Positions 1-9,186 of a DNA stretch of 64,000 nucleotides are shown piece by piece. The position numbers were made by a program, and so were the translations under genes. The number at the start of each line of letters is the position of its first letter. Position 1 is the stretch's first letter. The notes beneath the pieces were generated by a model. That model ran no database searches and was not told the origin of the DNA. It worked only from the letters and a program-made list of their open reading frames with translations. The DNA is taken from NCBI RefSeq assembly GCF_025154075.1, contig NZ_JAOAMU010000001.1, positions 1,088,958 through 1,152,957 of the forward strand, read 5' to 3'. The stretch comes from Chryseobacterium herbae. Its GTDB lineage: Bacteria; Bacteroidota; Bacteroidia; Flavobacteriales; Weeksellaceae.

Positions 1-49
1 TTCGTGAAAAACATTCGTGCTATTTGTGTTTTGAGAGCGTATTTTTTAA

Positions 50-236
50 TTTTTATCACAAAGAAAGACAAAGATTGTATTAGGTATTTTTTTTAAGAAA
101 GACAGAGCCGCTTCGCTTATTTTAAGAAAGACAACAATAGGAATTGCCCTTGTCTTACATTGATAAGTCTACGCCTTTGTTTATCTTAATAATAGCATTC
201 ACAGAAAATAAATCCTTGTCTTACTTTGCGATAAAA
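50..236. mobile_element. MITE-like repeat, copy 1
   Basis: This ~187-bp non-coding element has imperfect inverted ends. The left end reads TTTTATCACAAAGAAAGACA and the right end is close to its reverse complement (TTGTCTTACTTTGCGATAAA). A near-identical copy lies at 33872-34057, and similarity continues a little outside the ends into a shared AATCAATAAAAAAA. No transposase is encoded, so it fits a miniature element mobilised in trans; that mechanism is inferred. It occupies most of the 315-base gene-free start of the window. Confidence 0.7.
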
Positions 237-246
237 AATAATCAAT

Positions 247-279
247 AAAAAAACGGACTCCAAATAGAATCCGTTTTAA
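247..279 (-). terminator. Terminator downstream of helicase gene
   Basis: The inverted repeat AAACGGA-C-TC / GA-A-TCCGTTT encloses a 6-nt loop. Read on the minus strand it is followed by a run of seven T. It lies just past the stop codon of the helicase gene. Confidence 0.65.
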
Positions 280-315
280 AATATATCATCAGCTTTTCCG
301 CTGAACAATTAACTA

Positions 316-2646
316 TTATATTTTTGTAAGCTTAGCATACTTCAGGATAAGGTTTTTCTCCCCTTCATGAATGAAAACTACTTTGGCTTTAATGTTCTGA
401 GGATCCGTACCATCCAGGAAAGAAACTTCCCCGATTCCGAAACGGTCATGTCTTACCTTATCTCCTACCTCAATGTCCTGTGAAGAAGCTCCGCTTGGAT
501 TGATAATTTTCGCAGTACTTACCGGCTTTAGTTTTCTGACTTCCGGGGCAGGTTTTGAACTATCACCTTTATCAATGGTTTTCTTTTCAACTCTTCTGAA
601 TGCTTTCTGCTCGGAAGGATGTTCATCAAATATATTGGACTTGATCCCGGTGTTATTGATAAATCTCTTTTCCAGAGCCGGGTTTAAGAATTCAATATAC
701 TGATCATCAATTTCACTTAAGAATCTTGAAGGTTCCGCATCTGTAATTTTCCCCCATTGGAAACGGGAAACCGCATAAGAGAAGAAGACCTGCTTTTCGG
801 CTCTCGTCAATGCTACATAAAACAGACGTCTTTCTTCCTCCAGATCTTCTCTGGTCGCGGAACTCATAAAGCTAGGGAAAAGGTTTTCTTCCAGACCTAC
901 AAGGTGTACCACCGGGAATTCCAGACCTTTGGAAAGGTGAATCGTCATTAACGAAACCATATCTTCCTCTAAACTTTTATCCTGAGTATCTGCAGAAAGG
1001 GCAATATTCTCAAGGAAATTCGGAAGACTAGGATCTCCATCTTCCAGCTGGATCTGTTCTTCAATGAACCCCTGCATAGAGTTCATTAATTCCTGAACGT
1101 TTTCTACACGGGAAATGCCTTCCGGAGTCTGGTCGTCTTTTAAAAACTTGATCAGTCCGCTTCGTTTGGCCACTTCCATCGCAACGCTATACGCCGTATC
1201 GGTTTTCAGCAATACCTGGAACGCTTTGATCATGGACCAGAAGTCATTCAGTTTAGTTAAAACCCCATTATTCAGTCCCAATTGAGGTGCGTACATTGGT
1301 AAATTACTCAATACCTGCGAAATGGTTACATTATGGGAATCGGCAAAAACGATCAGCTTATTCTGTGTAGTTTCCCCGATTCCTCTTGTAGGGTAATTGA
1401 TGATTCTCATCAATGCTTCCGAGTCATTTTCATTGACCAGAAGACGCAGATAACCGATCAGGTCTTTTACTTCTTTTCTCTGATAGAATGAAAGTCCTCC
1501 GTAAACCTTGTACGGAATATTTTTACGTCTCAGTGCATCTTCAAATGCTCTGGTCTGTGAGTTCGTTCTGTATAAAATCGCAAAATCACTGTACTTTCTC
1601 TGATCCGTATTTCTAAGCTCCCAGATATTTCCGGCCACGAAATTCGCTTCATCGGCATCAGAAAGGGAACGGTATATTTTGATCTTATCTCCTTCTTCGT
1701 TATCACTGAAAACGTTCTTCTTGAACTGCTGAAGGTTTTTTGAAATGACAACATTGGCTGCATTCACAATATTCTGGGTTGAACGGTAGTTCTGTTCCAA
1801 AGAAACTGTAATCGCGTCAGGATAATCTTTCTTAAAGTTTAAGATGTTATAAATATTAGCTCCACGGAAAGAGTAAATAGACTGTGCATCATCCCCTACC
1901 ACGCAAATGTTTTCAAATTTTGAAGCCAGTGCTTTTACAATAAGGTATTGGGAATGATTGGTATCCTGGTACTCATCTACCATGATATATCTGAATCTGT
2001 CTTGGTATTTGGCCAATACTTCCGGAAAACGGGTCAGTAATTCGTTGGTTTTTAACAACAAATCATCAAAATCCATTGCTCCGTTTTTAAAACAGGCATC
2101 CACATATCTCTGGTAGATCTGCCCGATGAATTTCATATTTGCTTTTTCATCAGCTTCCATCAGTTCAGGATTGTTGAAATAAGCTTTTACGGTGATCAGG
2201 TTGTTTTTGTAGGTTGAAATTCTTGCCTGTACTTTTTTAGGTTTATAAAGATCGGCATCGATATTCATGTCTTTCAATACTTTTCTGATGACATTCAGGG
2301 CATCCTGCATATCATAGATCGTAAAATTGGACGGATAGCCCAGATTATGACCTTCAATTCTCAGGATTCTTGCAAACACCGAGTGAAAGGTTCCCATCCA
2401 CAAACTTCTTGCATTGCTGTCTCCCACCACTTTTGCGATACGGTCTTTCATTTCGCGGGCGGCTTTATTGGTAAATGTCAGGGCCAGGATGTTGAAAGGG
2501 TCCACACCGTTGTGGATCAGGTGGGCAATACGCATGGTCAGCACACGCGTTTTTCCGGAACCGGCTCCTGCAAGTACCATCAAAGGTCCCTGTAGAGAGG
2601 TAACGGCTTCATATTGTGATTCATTGAGTCCTTTCAGATAATCCAT
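316..2646 (-). CDS. pcrA: UvrD/PcrA-type ATP-dependent DNA helicase
   Basis: A superfamily 1A 3'-5' DNA helicase used in nucleotide-excision and mismatch repair and in clearing recombination or replication blocks. The start is the internal ATG giving MDYLKGLNESQ, because family members begin here and the upstream extension is hydrophobic and atypical; the protein is then 776 residues, a usual length. Walker A GAGSGKT is at residues 27-33. The motif II segment VDEYQDTN and the C-terminal LSKGLEFPVVHLVG segment are present. The tail ends in a basic linker and a Tudor-like domain (VGDKVRHDRFGIGEV), as in PcrA. It appears monocistronic. PcrA and UvrD cannot be separated from sequence alone. Confidence 0.93.
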   Translation of the reverse strand: MDYLKGLNESQYEAVTSLQGPLMVLAGAGSGKTRVLTMRIAHLIHNGVDPFNILALTFTNKAAREMKDRIAKVVGDSNARSLWMGTFHSVFARILRIEGHNLGYPSNFTIYDMQDALNVIRKVLKDMNIDADLYKPKKVQARISTYKNNLITVKAYFNNPELMEADEKANMKFIGQIYQRYVDACFKNGAMDFDDLLLKTNELLTRFPEVLAKYQDRFRYIMVDEYQDTNHSQYLIVKALASKFENICVVGDDAQSIYSFRGANIYNILNFKKDYPDAITVSLEQNYRSTQNIVNAANVVISKNLQQFKKNVFSDNEEGDKIKIYRSLSDADEANFVAGNIWELRNTDQRKYSDFAILYRTNSQTRAFEDALRRKNIPYKVYGGLSFYQRKEVKDLIGYLRLLVNENDSEALMRIINYPTRGIGETTQNKLIVFADSHNVTISQVLSNLPMYAPQLGLNNGVLTKLNDFWSMIKAFQVLLKTDTAYSVAMEVAKRSGLIKFLKDDQTPEGISRVENVQELMNSMQGFIEEQIQLEDGDPSLPNFLENIALSADTQDKSLEEDMVSLMTIHLSKGLEFPVVHLVGLEENLFPSFMSSATREDLEEERRLFYVALTRAEKQVFFSYAVSRFQWGKITDAEPSRFLSEIDDQYIEFLNPALEKRFINNTGIKSNIFDEHPSEQKAFRRVEKKTIDKGDSSKPAPEVRKLKPVSTAKIINPSGASSQDIEVGDKVRHDRFGIGEVSFLDGTDPQNIKAKVVFIHEGEKNLILKYAKLTKI

Positions 2647-2721
2647 ACTGCAAAAAAATTTTGGGAACACAAAATTAATGTATTCAAAGGACAATTCAAA
2701 CTTTAATAAAACAGCACTTAC

Positions 2722-3684
2722 CTATTTTATTGTATTCCAAGTTTTTCCATCATATGTATAAGTAGTGTCCGTATAAAAACGGTTACTGTCTGTCATTAAA
2801 ACTCTGATTTGATGTGGATTTTCAAAATACATTGATATTATAACCAATTGATATTGCTCTTTATCGTTTTTTAATACGGAAATCGTCCGTTCTTTTTTGT
2901 AATGTTTCACCAAATAATTATATAAAGGAGGATCTACAAATTCTTTCAGTTCCGGAAATATTTCCGGCCAAAACTTTGTAGAGAAAAAGATCCCGTTGAT
3001 ATCTTTCCTGTTATATAATTTTTCCAGTGTAGTTTTATTCCAAAATTTAGTACTCAAGTAATTTGACTGAATATGTTTCCAATTCTGATCGCAACCATCT
3101 CCTGTAAGACAGGAAGGTCCCCAATCAATAAGTTTAATATACAGCCTTATATTTTTCAGATGATATTTGTTGATGGGCTCCAGAATTTTTTTGCTGAGCT
3201 GGTTATAAATCTTATCAATCTCTTTATAGCCGGCACGTAATTTCATCATGTCCAGACTATCTTGTTTTGCTATTGCTCCGCAATCCCGTGTAAATGATTT
3301 AGGTTTAGGACAGCCACCATATTCTATAAATCCCTTCACTGTGGGACACTTATCCTCATTATCCAAAATCCCGTCATTATCGGTATCCGACCATGGACAG
3401 CCATAATTTTCCGCCGGACCAGCCAAATCCGGACAGTTATCTTCCTGATCTATAATCCCATCTTTATCTTTATCGGGCCATGGACAACCCTTATTTTCAA
3501 CGGGACCTTTCTCTTTAGGACACTGATCCAGATAAAAAATTACTCCATCCCCATCTTCATCGGAAAGGCAGGTCTTTTTATTCAATTCTTTTCTGCATTT
3601 TTTCAACGCATCCTGATCGATGGTTTCCTGTGCCTGCATCAGAAAAAGGGAGAAAAGAAAAAGTAAAGTATAATAAATTCTCAT
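2722..3684 (-). CDS. Secreted protein with thrombospondin type-3 repeats
   Basis: A 320-residue exported protein of unknown function. Starting at MRIYYTLLFLFSL gives a clean signal peptide ending in MQAQ; the longer frame adds ten residues before it and is unlikely. Three consecutive calcium-binding type-3 repeats follow (DEDGDG, DKDKDG and DTDNDG, each leading to a CP and a GCP), as found in OmpA-like proteins of Bacteroidota. The usual C-terminal OmpA peptidoglycan-binding domain is absent. Instead there is a ~190-residue region with no recognised motif, rich in Lys, Tyr and Trp. It is probably a cell-surface or periplasmic calcium-binding protein. Confidence 0.75.
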   Translation of the reverse strand: MRIYYTLLFLFSLFLMQAQETIDQDALKKCRKELNKKTCLSDEDGDGVIFYLDQCPKEKGPVENKGCPWPDKDKDGIIDQEDNCPDLAGPAENYGCPWSDTDNDGILDNEDKCPTVKGFIEYGGCPKPKSFTRDCGAIAKQDSLDMMKLRAGYKEIDKIYNQLSKKILEPINKYHLKNIRLYIKLIDWGPSCLTGDGCDQNWKHIQSNYLSTKFWNKTTLEKLYNRKDINGIFFSTKFWPEIFPELKEFVDPPLYNYLVKHYKKERTISVLKNDKEQYQLVIISMYFENPHQIRVLMTDSNRFYTDTTYTYDGKTWNTIK

Positions 3685-3793
3685 AGTGGAATTAATGGTT
3701 ATACAAATAAACAAAATTTTAAAAAAAAGTAGAGTAATTATGTAACAAATACCGTGTTTTCCCTACTAATTTATACAAAACAATTTCTACTTT

Positions 3794-5107
3794 ATGAAAA
3801 AGCGACTTCTTTCTGTTGCGGCAGCATCTTTCTTCGGAATGGTTCTGAATGCACAGCAAATTAAATTCGAAGAGTATGACCTGCCAAACGGCCTTCACGT
3901 AATTCTTCACCAGGACAATTCTGCGCCGGTAGTCACTACAGGGGTAATGTACCACGTAGGTGCGAAGGATGAAGTAAAGGGGAGAACAGGTTTTGCCCAC
4001 TTCTTCGAACATCTTTTATTTGAAGGAACACCTAACATCAAAAGAGGTGAATGGTTCAAGATCGTTTCTTCAAACGGAGGACAAAATAACGCTAACACCA
4101 CGAATGACAGAACGTATTACTTTGAAACGTTCCCTTCCAACAACGAGCAACTTGGACTTTGGATGGAATCTGAAAGAATGCGTCACGCCGAGATCAATCA
4201 AGTGGGAGTAGATACTCAGAGAGAGGTTGTAAAAGAAGAGAAAAGATTAAGAATGGACAACCAGCCTTATGGAAACCTTTTCCCTACGATTCAGAAAAAT
4301 TTATTTACCAATCACCCGTACAACTGGCCTACAATCGGTTCTATGGATGATCTTAATTCTGCAAAGCTTGAAGAATTCCAGGCTTTCTATAAAAAATACT
4401 ACGTTCCGAACAACGCTACATTGGTAGTGGCAGGAGATATCAAACCTGAGCAGACCAAGAAGTGGATTCAGGAATACTACGGAGGAATTCAGAAAGGAAC
4501 TCTTTATCCAAAAGACTTCCCGAAAGATGCTCCTATCACTCAGGAAAAAGAAGTAACGGCTACAGACCCGAACATTCAGCTTCCTGCGTATATTTTTGCG
4601 TACAGAACTCCGGCTAACAAAGAGAAAGACGCTTACGTTCTTGATATGCTTTCGTCTTATCTGAGCAATGGTAAATCTTCAGTTTTATACAAAAAATTAG
4701 TTGACCAGGACAAAAAAGCGCTTGCTGTACAGGCTTTCAATCAGGGTCTTGAAGATTACAGTATTTTCGCATTCTTCGCGATCCCGATGGGACAGACTAC
4801 AAAACAGACTTTACAGGCTGACATTGATGCTGAAATCAAAAAATTACAGACCGGTCTGATCTCTGAGGAAGATTATCAGAAACTTCAGAACCAGTATGAA
4901 AATCAGTTTGTGAATGCCAATTCAAGTATTCAGGGAATTGCTGCTTCATTGGCAACGAACCACGTATTGATGGGAAATACCAATCTGATCAACAAGGAAA
5001 TCGACATCTACAGATCGATTACAAGACAGGATCTGCAGAACGCGGCTAAGAAATATTTGAATTCCAATCAAAGAGTAATCATTAATTACGTTCCTGAAAA
5101 AAAGTAA
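3794..5107 (+). CDS. M16 family zinc metallopeptidase, catalytic subunit
   Basis: A periplasmic insulinase/pitrilysin-family peptidase of 437 residues with a signal peptide ending LNAQQ. The inverted zinc motif HxxEH is intact (H69-F-F-E72-H73), and the third zinc ligand is expected at E149 in VVKEEKR, 76 residues on, as the family requires. The next gene encodes an M16 homologue without this motif, giving the classic active/inactive pair that forms a heterodimeric protease. The two genes are 52 bp apart and probably one operon. The physiological substrate is unknown. Confidence 0.9.
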   Translation: MKKRLLSVAAASFFGMVLNAQQIKFEEYDLPNGLHVILHQDNSAPVVTTGVMYHVGAKDEVKGRTGFAHFFEHLLFEGTPNIKRGEWFKIVSSNGGQNNANTTNDRTYYFETFPSNNEQLGLWMESERMRHAEINQVGVDTQREVVKEEKRLRMDNQPYGNLFPTIQKNLFTNHPYNWPTIGSMDDLNSAKLEEFQAFYKKYYVPNNATLVVAGDIKPEQTKKWIQEYYGGIQKGTLYPKDFPKDAPITQEKEVTATDPNIQLPAYIFAYRTPANKEKDAYVLDMLSSYLSNGKSSVLYKKLVDQDKKALAVQAFNQGLEDYSIFAFFAIPMGQTTKQTLQADIDAEIKKLQTGLISEEDYQKLQNQYENQFVNANSSIQGIAASLATNHVLMGNTNLINKEIDIYRSITRQDLQNAAKKYLNSNQRVIINYVPEKK

Positions 5108-5159
5108 TCATTTAAAAACTTCAGGTTTAAAATGATTATTAAAAATTAAATTTTTACAA

Positions 5160-7190
5160 ATGAAAAAGCAATTAACATATATAGCTGCAGCGTTTTTTTT
5201 CGCAGGAACGGTTTCAGCACAAAAAATTGATCTTAACGCAATGCCGAAACCGGGACCTACTCCTGCGATCAACATTGCAAAACCAAAAACGTTTCAACTA
5301 AGCAACGGTCTTACGGTAATGGTAGTGGAAAACAATAAACTACCAAGAGTAAATACGACGCTTTCTATGGATAGAGCTCCGTTCAACGAGGGAGGTGTAA
5401 CCGGAGTAAGCTCTATCATGGCCGAACAGTTCGAAAACGGAACGACTAATTTAAGCAAAGACGATTTCAACAAAAAAGTAGATTATTTGGGCGCTAACCT
5501 TAATTTTTCTTCCAACGGTGCTGCTTCGAATTCTCTTTCCAAATATTTCCCTGAGGTATTAAGTTTAATGGCAGATGCGATCATTAATCCTAAATTCTCA
5601 GCTGAAGAAATTCAAAATTCAAAAGAAAGAGCTTTAGAAGGTCTGAAATCTGGAGAGAAAAATGCTTCAGCGATCGCTTCAAAGGTTTCCAACGCTTTAA
5701 TGTATGGTAAAAATACAGCAAGAGGAGAATTTGAAACTGAAGAATCTATCAACAAAATCCAGCTTGCTGACGTACAAAACGTTTATAAAAAATACTACGC
5801 TCCGGACAATGCTTATTTAGTAATTGTAGGAGATGTGAAATTTGACCAGATCAAACCTTTGGTGGAAAAAGCATTCAGCGGATGGAAAAAGGCGAATACA
5901 CCTATAGTTCCTTTGGAGCCGACAGCCAATGTTGGTAAAACGGAAATTAATATTGTAGACGTCCCTTCAGCGGTACAGTCTGTAGTTTCTGTAAGCAACC
6001 TGAACAATCTTAAAATGAAGGATCCTAATTATTTCGCGGCTACTATGGCTAACTACATCTTAGGTGGTGGTGGTGAAGCGAGACTTTTCATGAACCTTCG
6101 TGAGAAAAACGGATTCACTTACGGAGCGTACTCCAGCATGAGTGCCGATAAATATGCTTCAGAATTTTCAGCTGATGCCAGTGTAAGAAACGAGGTTACC
6201 GATAAAGCCGTTAAGGAATTCATGAATGAACTTAACGCTATTTCTACCGTAAAGCCTGAAGAACTTGAGAACGCTAAGGCTAAATTGAAAGGTTCTTTCA
6301 TCATGTCATTAGAGAAACCTGAAACGATTGCAAAATTTGCTTTAAACCAAAAGGTTCAGGATCTTCCTTCTGATTTCTATACGAACTATTTAAAATCAAT
6401 AGATAAAGTAACTGCTGCTGATATTTCCAACGCAGTAAAAGCTAATATTCTTCCTAACCAGAGCAGAATTTTCATCGCCGGTAAAGCGGCTGATATTTCT
6501 GAGGGGCTGGAGAAATTAGGGTATCCTGTAAAATATTTCGACAAACAGGCTAATCCGGTTGCGAAAGCTGCTGCACAGAAAGTAGATGCAGCAGTAACCA
6601 CGGCATCTGTTGCTGATAAATACATCAATGCCATCGGAGGTTTGGCAGCGGTTCAGAAAATCACTTCCATCAGTACTGACGCTACTACAAAGGTTCAGGG
6701 AATGGAAATGAATATGAAACTGGTTCAGGCTAAAGGCGGAAAAATGCTGATGGATATGAAAATGATGGGCAACACAGTACAAAAGATTGTTTTTGACGGT
6801 AAAGATGGCTACATGGAAGGACAGGGCAAGAAAATAGCTTTAAATGACAAGCAGAAGGCTGAAATGGCTGATCCGGAATTGTTCCCGGAACTTGCTTTCG
6901 CTAAATCTGCCGACTACAAAGTAACAGGAATCGAAAAGTATAACAACGAAGATTCTTACGTAGTAAAGGGACCAAAAGACACCTATTATTACAGTGTAAA
7001 AACAGGACTTAAAACGGGTGAAACAAAATCGAGTGAAGGAGGTTCTATCCCTACAAGCTTTGCAGATTACAAAGATGTTTCGGGGGTAAAGTTTCCATTC
7101 ACGATCATCCAGAATATGGGTGGAATGGATATCAACCTGACGGTAAAATCCCGTGAGGTGAACCAAGCTAAGGATTCCGATTTTAAATAA
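5160..7190 (+). CDS. M16 family protein, non-catalytic subunit with C-terminal lipoprotein-like domain
   Basis: This 676-residue exported M16 homologue has a signal peptide ending in VSAQK. The position of the HxxEH motif holds SSIMAEQFENGT, so the zinc site is missing, as in the non-catalytic partner of two-subunit M16 peptidases. An R-x(n)-Y type segment (RLFMNLREKNGFTYGAYS) that closes over substrate is present. After about residue 470 there is an extra domain of ~200 residues (YINAIGGLAAVQKI to the end) resembling the LolA/LolB-like fold that follows M16 domains in many Bacteroidota. It follows the catalytic subunit and ends at a strong terminator. Confidence 0.88.
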   Translation: MKKQLTYIAAAFFFAGTVSAQKIDLNAMPKPGPTPAINIAKPKTFQLSNGLTVMVVENNKLPRVNTTLSMDRAPFNEGGVTGVSSIMAEQFENGTTNLSKDDFNKKVDYLGANLNFSSNGAASNSLSKYFPEVLSLMADAIINPKFSAEEIQNSKERALEGLKSGEKNASAIASKVSNALMYGKNTARGEFETEESINKIQLADVQNVYKKYYAPDNAYLVIVGDVKFDQIKPLVEKAFSGWKKANTPIVPLEPTANVGKTEINIVDVPSAVQSVVSVSNLNNLKMKDPNYFAATMANYILGGGGEARLFMNLREKNGFTYGAYSSMSADKYASEFSADASVRNEVTDKAVKEFMNELNAISTVKPEELENAKAKLKGSFIMSLEKPETIAKFALNQKVQDLPSDFYTNYLKSIDKVTAADISNAVKANILPNQSRIFIAGKAADISEGLEKLGYPVKYFDKQANPVAKAAAQKVDAAVTTASVADKYINAIGGLAAVQKITSISTDATTKVQGMEMNMKLVQAKGGKMLMDMKMMGNTVQKIVFDGKDGYMEGQGKKIALNDKQKAEMADPELFPELAFAKSADYKVTGIEKYNNEDSYVVKGPKDTYYYSVKTGLKTGETKSSEGGSIPTSFADYKDVSGVKFPFTIIQNMGGMDINLTVKSREVNQAKDSDFK

Positions 7191-7214
7191 AAATAGTCTT
7201 TTTATTATAGAAAA

Positions 7215-7240
7215 AACGGCAGCTGACGCTGCCGTTTTTA
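7215..7240 (+). terminator. Terminator of the M16 operon
   Basis: A perfect 9-bp stem AACGGCAGC / GCTGCCGTT closes a TGAC loop, followed by T-rich sequence 25 bp after the stop codon of the second M16 gene. Confidence 0.85.
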
Positions 7241-7267
7241 TTTTTACTAATATTTACCATGATCTTC

Positions 7268-7298
7268 TTTGTCATTCGGTAAAAAAAGATTAAATTTG
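7268..7298 (+). promoter_or_regulatory. Promoter of secG
   Basis: A textbook Bacteroidota vegetative promoter: TTTG at 7268-7271, 19 bp, then TAAATTTG at 7291-7298, matching TTTG-N19-TAnnTTTG. The secG start codon lies 26 bp further on. Confidence 0.75.
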
Positions 7299-7323
7299 CC
7301 CATTCAAAAAGATATCAAAATTA

Positions 7324-7686
7324 ATGGATACTATATTTATACTATTGATGGTTCTTGTTATGATCGCCAGCATCTTATTGGTAATCATCGTTATGGCTCA
7401 AAATCCTAAAGGAGGAGGTCTTTCCAGTACTTTCGGAGGTGCATCACCTGCACAATTCGGAGTACAGAGAACCAATGATTTCATGGAAAAAGCAACATGG
7501 ACTCTGGGCGCAGTAATCATCGTTCTTATTCTTATAAGCGTTGTGATCACAGGGAAGCCTACAACAGCAGCTCCTGCACAGCAGCAGCCATTGAAGAAGG
7601 AAACTACAGCTCCGGCTAAGCAAACTGCTCCAGCAGCTACGACTACTGCTCCGGCTCAGAAAACACCTGTAGCTCCGGCTAAATAA
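7324..7686 (+). CDS. secG: Preprotein translocase subunit SecG
   Basis: A small subunit of the SecYEG protein-export channel in the inner membrane. The 120-residue protein has two membrane segments (about residues 3-22 and 58-80) joined by the conserved cytoplasmic loop NPKGGGLSSTFGG. The C-terminal 40 residues are a low-complexity Ala/Pro/Thr/Lys/Gln tail, which is common in Bacteroidota SecG. It has its own promoter and a terminator immediately downstream, so it is probably monocistronic. Confidence 0.93.
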   Translation: MDTIFILLMVLVMIASILLVIIVMAQNPKGGGLSSTFGGASPAQFGVQRTNDFMEKATWTLGAVIIVLILISVVITGKPTTAAPAQQQPLKKETTAPAKQTAPAATTTAPAQKTPVAPAK

Positions 7687-7710
7687 TAACAGACCTATCT
7701 TATATACAAC

Positions 7711-7740
7711 AAAAGCAGTTCAAATTGAACTGCTTTTTTA
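7711..7740. terminator. Bidirectional terminator between secG and glycosyltransferase gene
   Basis: An almost perfect palindrome, AAAAGCAGTTCAA-A-TTGAACTGCTTTT, with T-runs on both sides. It sits between the convergent ends of secG and the glycosyltransferase gene, so it can serve both. Confidence 0.85.
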
Positions 7741-8571
7741 TTTTAGCTTGATTTTTTCAATCTTATGCCTCAGCTTCAGACCTGCTTTTAAAAACGAATA
7801 CTGCATCGGTTTAGATTCTCTGTAGTATTTATCGATGAAGATCTGCATTGCTCCATAAAACCGGTTAAGATATACTTCATCTTTAATGGTACTTTCGCCC
7901 TTATGATGAAGAAGAGAAGCTTTTCCGTAATAATAATTTTTGTAGCCGTTTCTCAACAGCGTATAGCACAGATCAATATCTTCCCCGTACATAAAATACG
8001 CTTCATCCAATCCTCCGATATTTTCGTAAATGTCTTTTTTGACCAGTAAAAATGCTCCGGTCACGACATCTACTTCTGCAATGGCATCTTCCTCAATATC
8101 ACTTCTGTAATAAGATTTTGAATTGCTTCTTTTAAAACTCGTAAACAGTTTCTCAAAGGAATTGAACATATCAGGAACGGAACGCTTGCTTTCAGGAAGA
8201 AAAACCCCTTCCGCATCATGCATTTTTACGCCCAGGCATCCGAAATTCTCTTTAGAATCAGCAAAATCAAGAAGATCTTTCATATAATAACCTTCCAGTT
8301 CAGTATCCGGATTCAGGAGCAAAACATACTCTCCTGCTGCGGTATGGATTGCTTTATTGTTGGCAATGGCAAAACCTTCATTATGTTCGGAAGATATAAA
8401 ACGTACTTTTGGGAATTCCGGGATAAGATCACCCCAGGACGCATCTGTAGACGCATTATCTATAACGATCACTTCATAATCCTCTCCTTCCGTATATTTC
8501 TGAATAGACAAAAGGCAGTTTCTCAACAGCCTGGTAACATTATAATTGACAATAATTATCGACAGCTTCAT
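7738..8571 (-). CDS. Family 2 glycosyltransferase
   Basis: A GT-A fold inverting glycosyltransferase of 277 residues. The N-terminus SIIIVNYNVTRLL and the VIDNASTD segment bind the nucleotide-sugar, LNPDTE stands at the metal-binding DxD position, and GEDIDLC matches the conserved acidic motif near the acceptor site. There is no membrane segment, so it is probably cytosolic or peripheral and acts on a glycan precursor (LPS, capsule or protein glycosylation); the acceptor cannot be deduced. It starts 2 bp after the recR stop codon and is likely co-transcribed with it. Confidence 0.88.
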   Translation of the reverse strand: MKLSIIIVNYNVTRLLRNCLLSIQKYTEGEDYEVIVIDNASTDASWGDLIPEFPKVRFISSEHNEGFAIANNKAIHTAAGEYVLLLNPDTELEGYYMKDLLDFADSKENFGCLGVKMHDAEGVFLPESKRSVPDMFNSFEKLFTSFKRSNSKSYYRSDIEEDAIAEVDVVTGAFLLVKKDIYENIGGLDEAYFMYGEDIDLCYTLLRNGYKNYYYGKASLLHHKGESTIKDEVYLNRFYGAMQIFIDKYYRESKPMQYSFLKAGLKLRHKIEKIKLK

Positions 8572-8573
8572 AT

Positions 8574-9185
8574 TTAATCCTTTTCGTTGTAGGGCAATCT
8601 GTTCATAATAGATCTTCCCAAAGATACTTCATCTGCATATTCCAATTCATCTCCTACCGAAATTCCTCTCGCAATACTTGAAAAATTAACATTGGAGTTT
8701 TTAAATTTCTTGTAAATGTAATAAGCTGTGGTATCTCCTTCCATCGTGGCACTTAATGCGAAAATAAATTCCCTCACTCCGCCTTCACTCACTTTTCTTT
8801 CAATGCTTGGAATATTCAGCTGATTCGGTCCTACTCCTTCCATCGGTGATATTTTCCCACCTAAGATCAGGTATTTCCCTGTAAACTTTCCTGTATTTTC
8901 AATGGCAATCACATCACGCACATCTTCAACGATACAGATCACTTCGCTGTTTCTTTTTTCATTACTGCAGATTTCACACACTTCAAAATCTGAAAAATTG
9001 TGACATTCTTTGCAGTATTTTATTTCGTTGACAAGGTTGATTAATGAGTTTCCAAGACTTACCGCTCTGGAACTGGGCTGTTTTAACAGATGTAACGCTA
9101 ATCTCAAAGCTGTTTTTCTCCCGATCCCGGGCAGCCCCGAAATTTCGTCTACGGCTTTTGCTAAAACTTTACTAGGGTAATCCAT
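8574..9185 (-). CDS. recR: Recombination mediator protein RecR
   Basis: RecR works with RecF/RecO to load RecA on gapped single-stranded DNA. The 203-residue protein starting at MDYPSKVLAKAV has the expected length. The longer open frame (to 9371) runs through repeat DNA and encodes low-complexity Pro/Asn/Ser sequence, so it was rejected. Features: helix-hairpin-helix LPGIGRKTALRLALHLL, a four-cysteine zinc finger (CKECHNFSDFEVCEIC), and a Toprim domain (CIVEDVRDV; LGGKISPMEGVGP). Its upstream region is a repeat mosaic with no obvious promoter. Confidence 0.95.
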   Translation of the reverse strand: MDYPSKVLAKAVDEISGLPGIGRKTALRLALHLLKQPSSRAVSLGNSLINLVNEIKYCKECHNFSDFEVCEICSNEKRNSEVICIVEDVRDVIAIENTGKFTGKYLILGGKISPMEGVGPNQLNIPSIERKVSEGGVREFIFALSATMEGDTTAYYIYKKFKNSNVNFSSIARGISVGDELEYADEVSLGRSIMNRLPYNEKD

Positions 9186-9186
9186 A

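Noticed and set aside
473..951. Plus-strand frames inside the helicase gene
   Set aside because: Antisense to a conserved helicase; no motifs.
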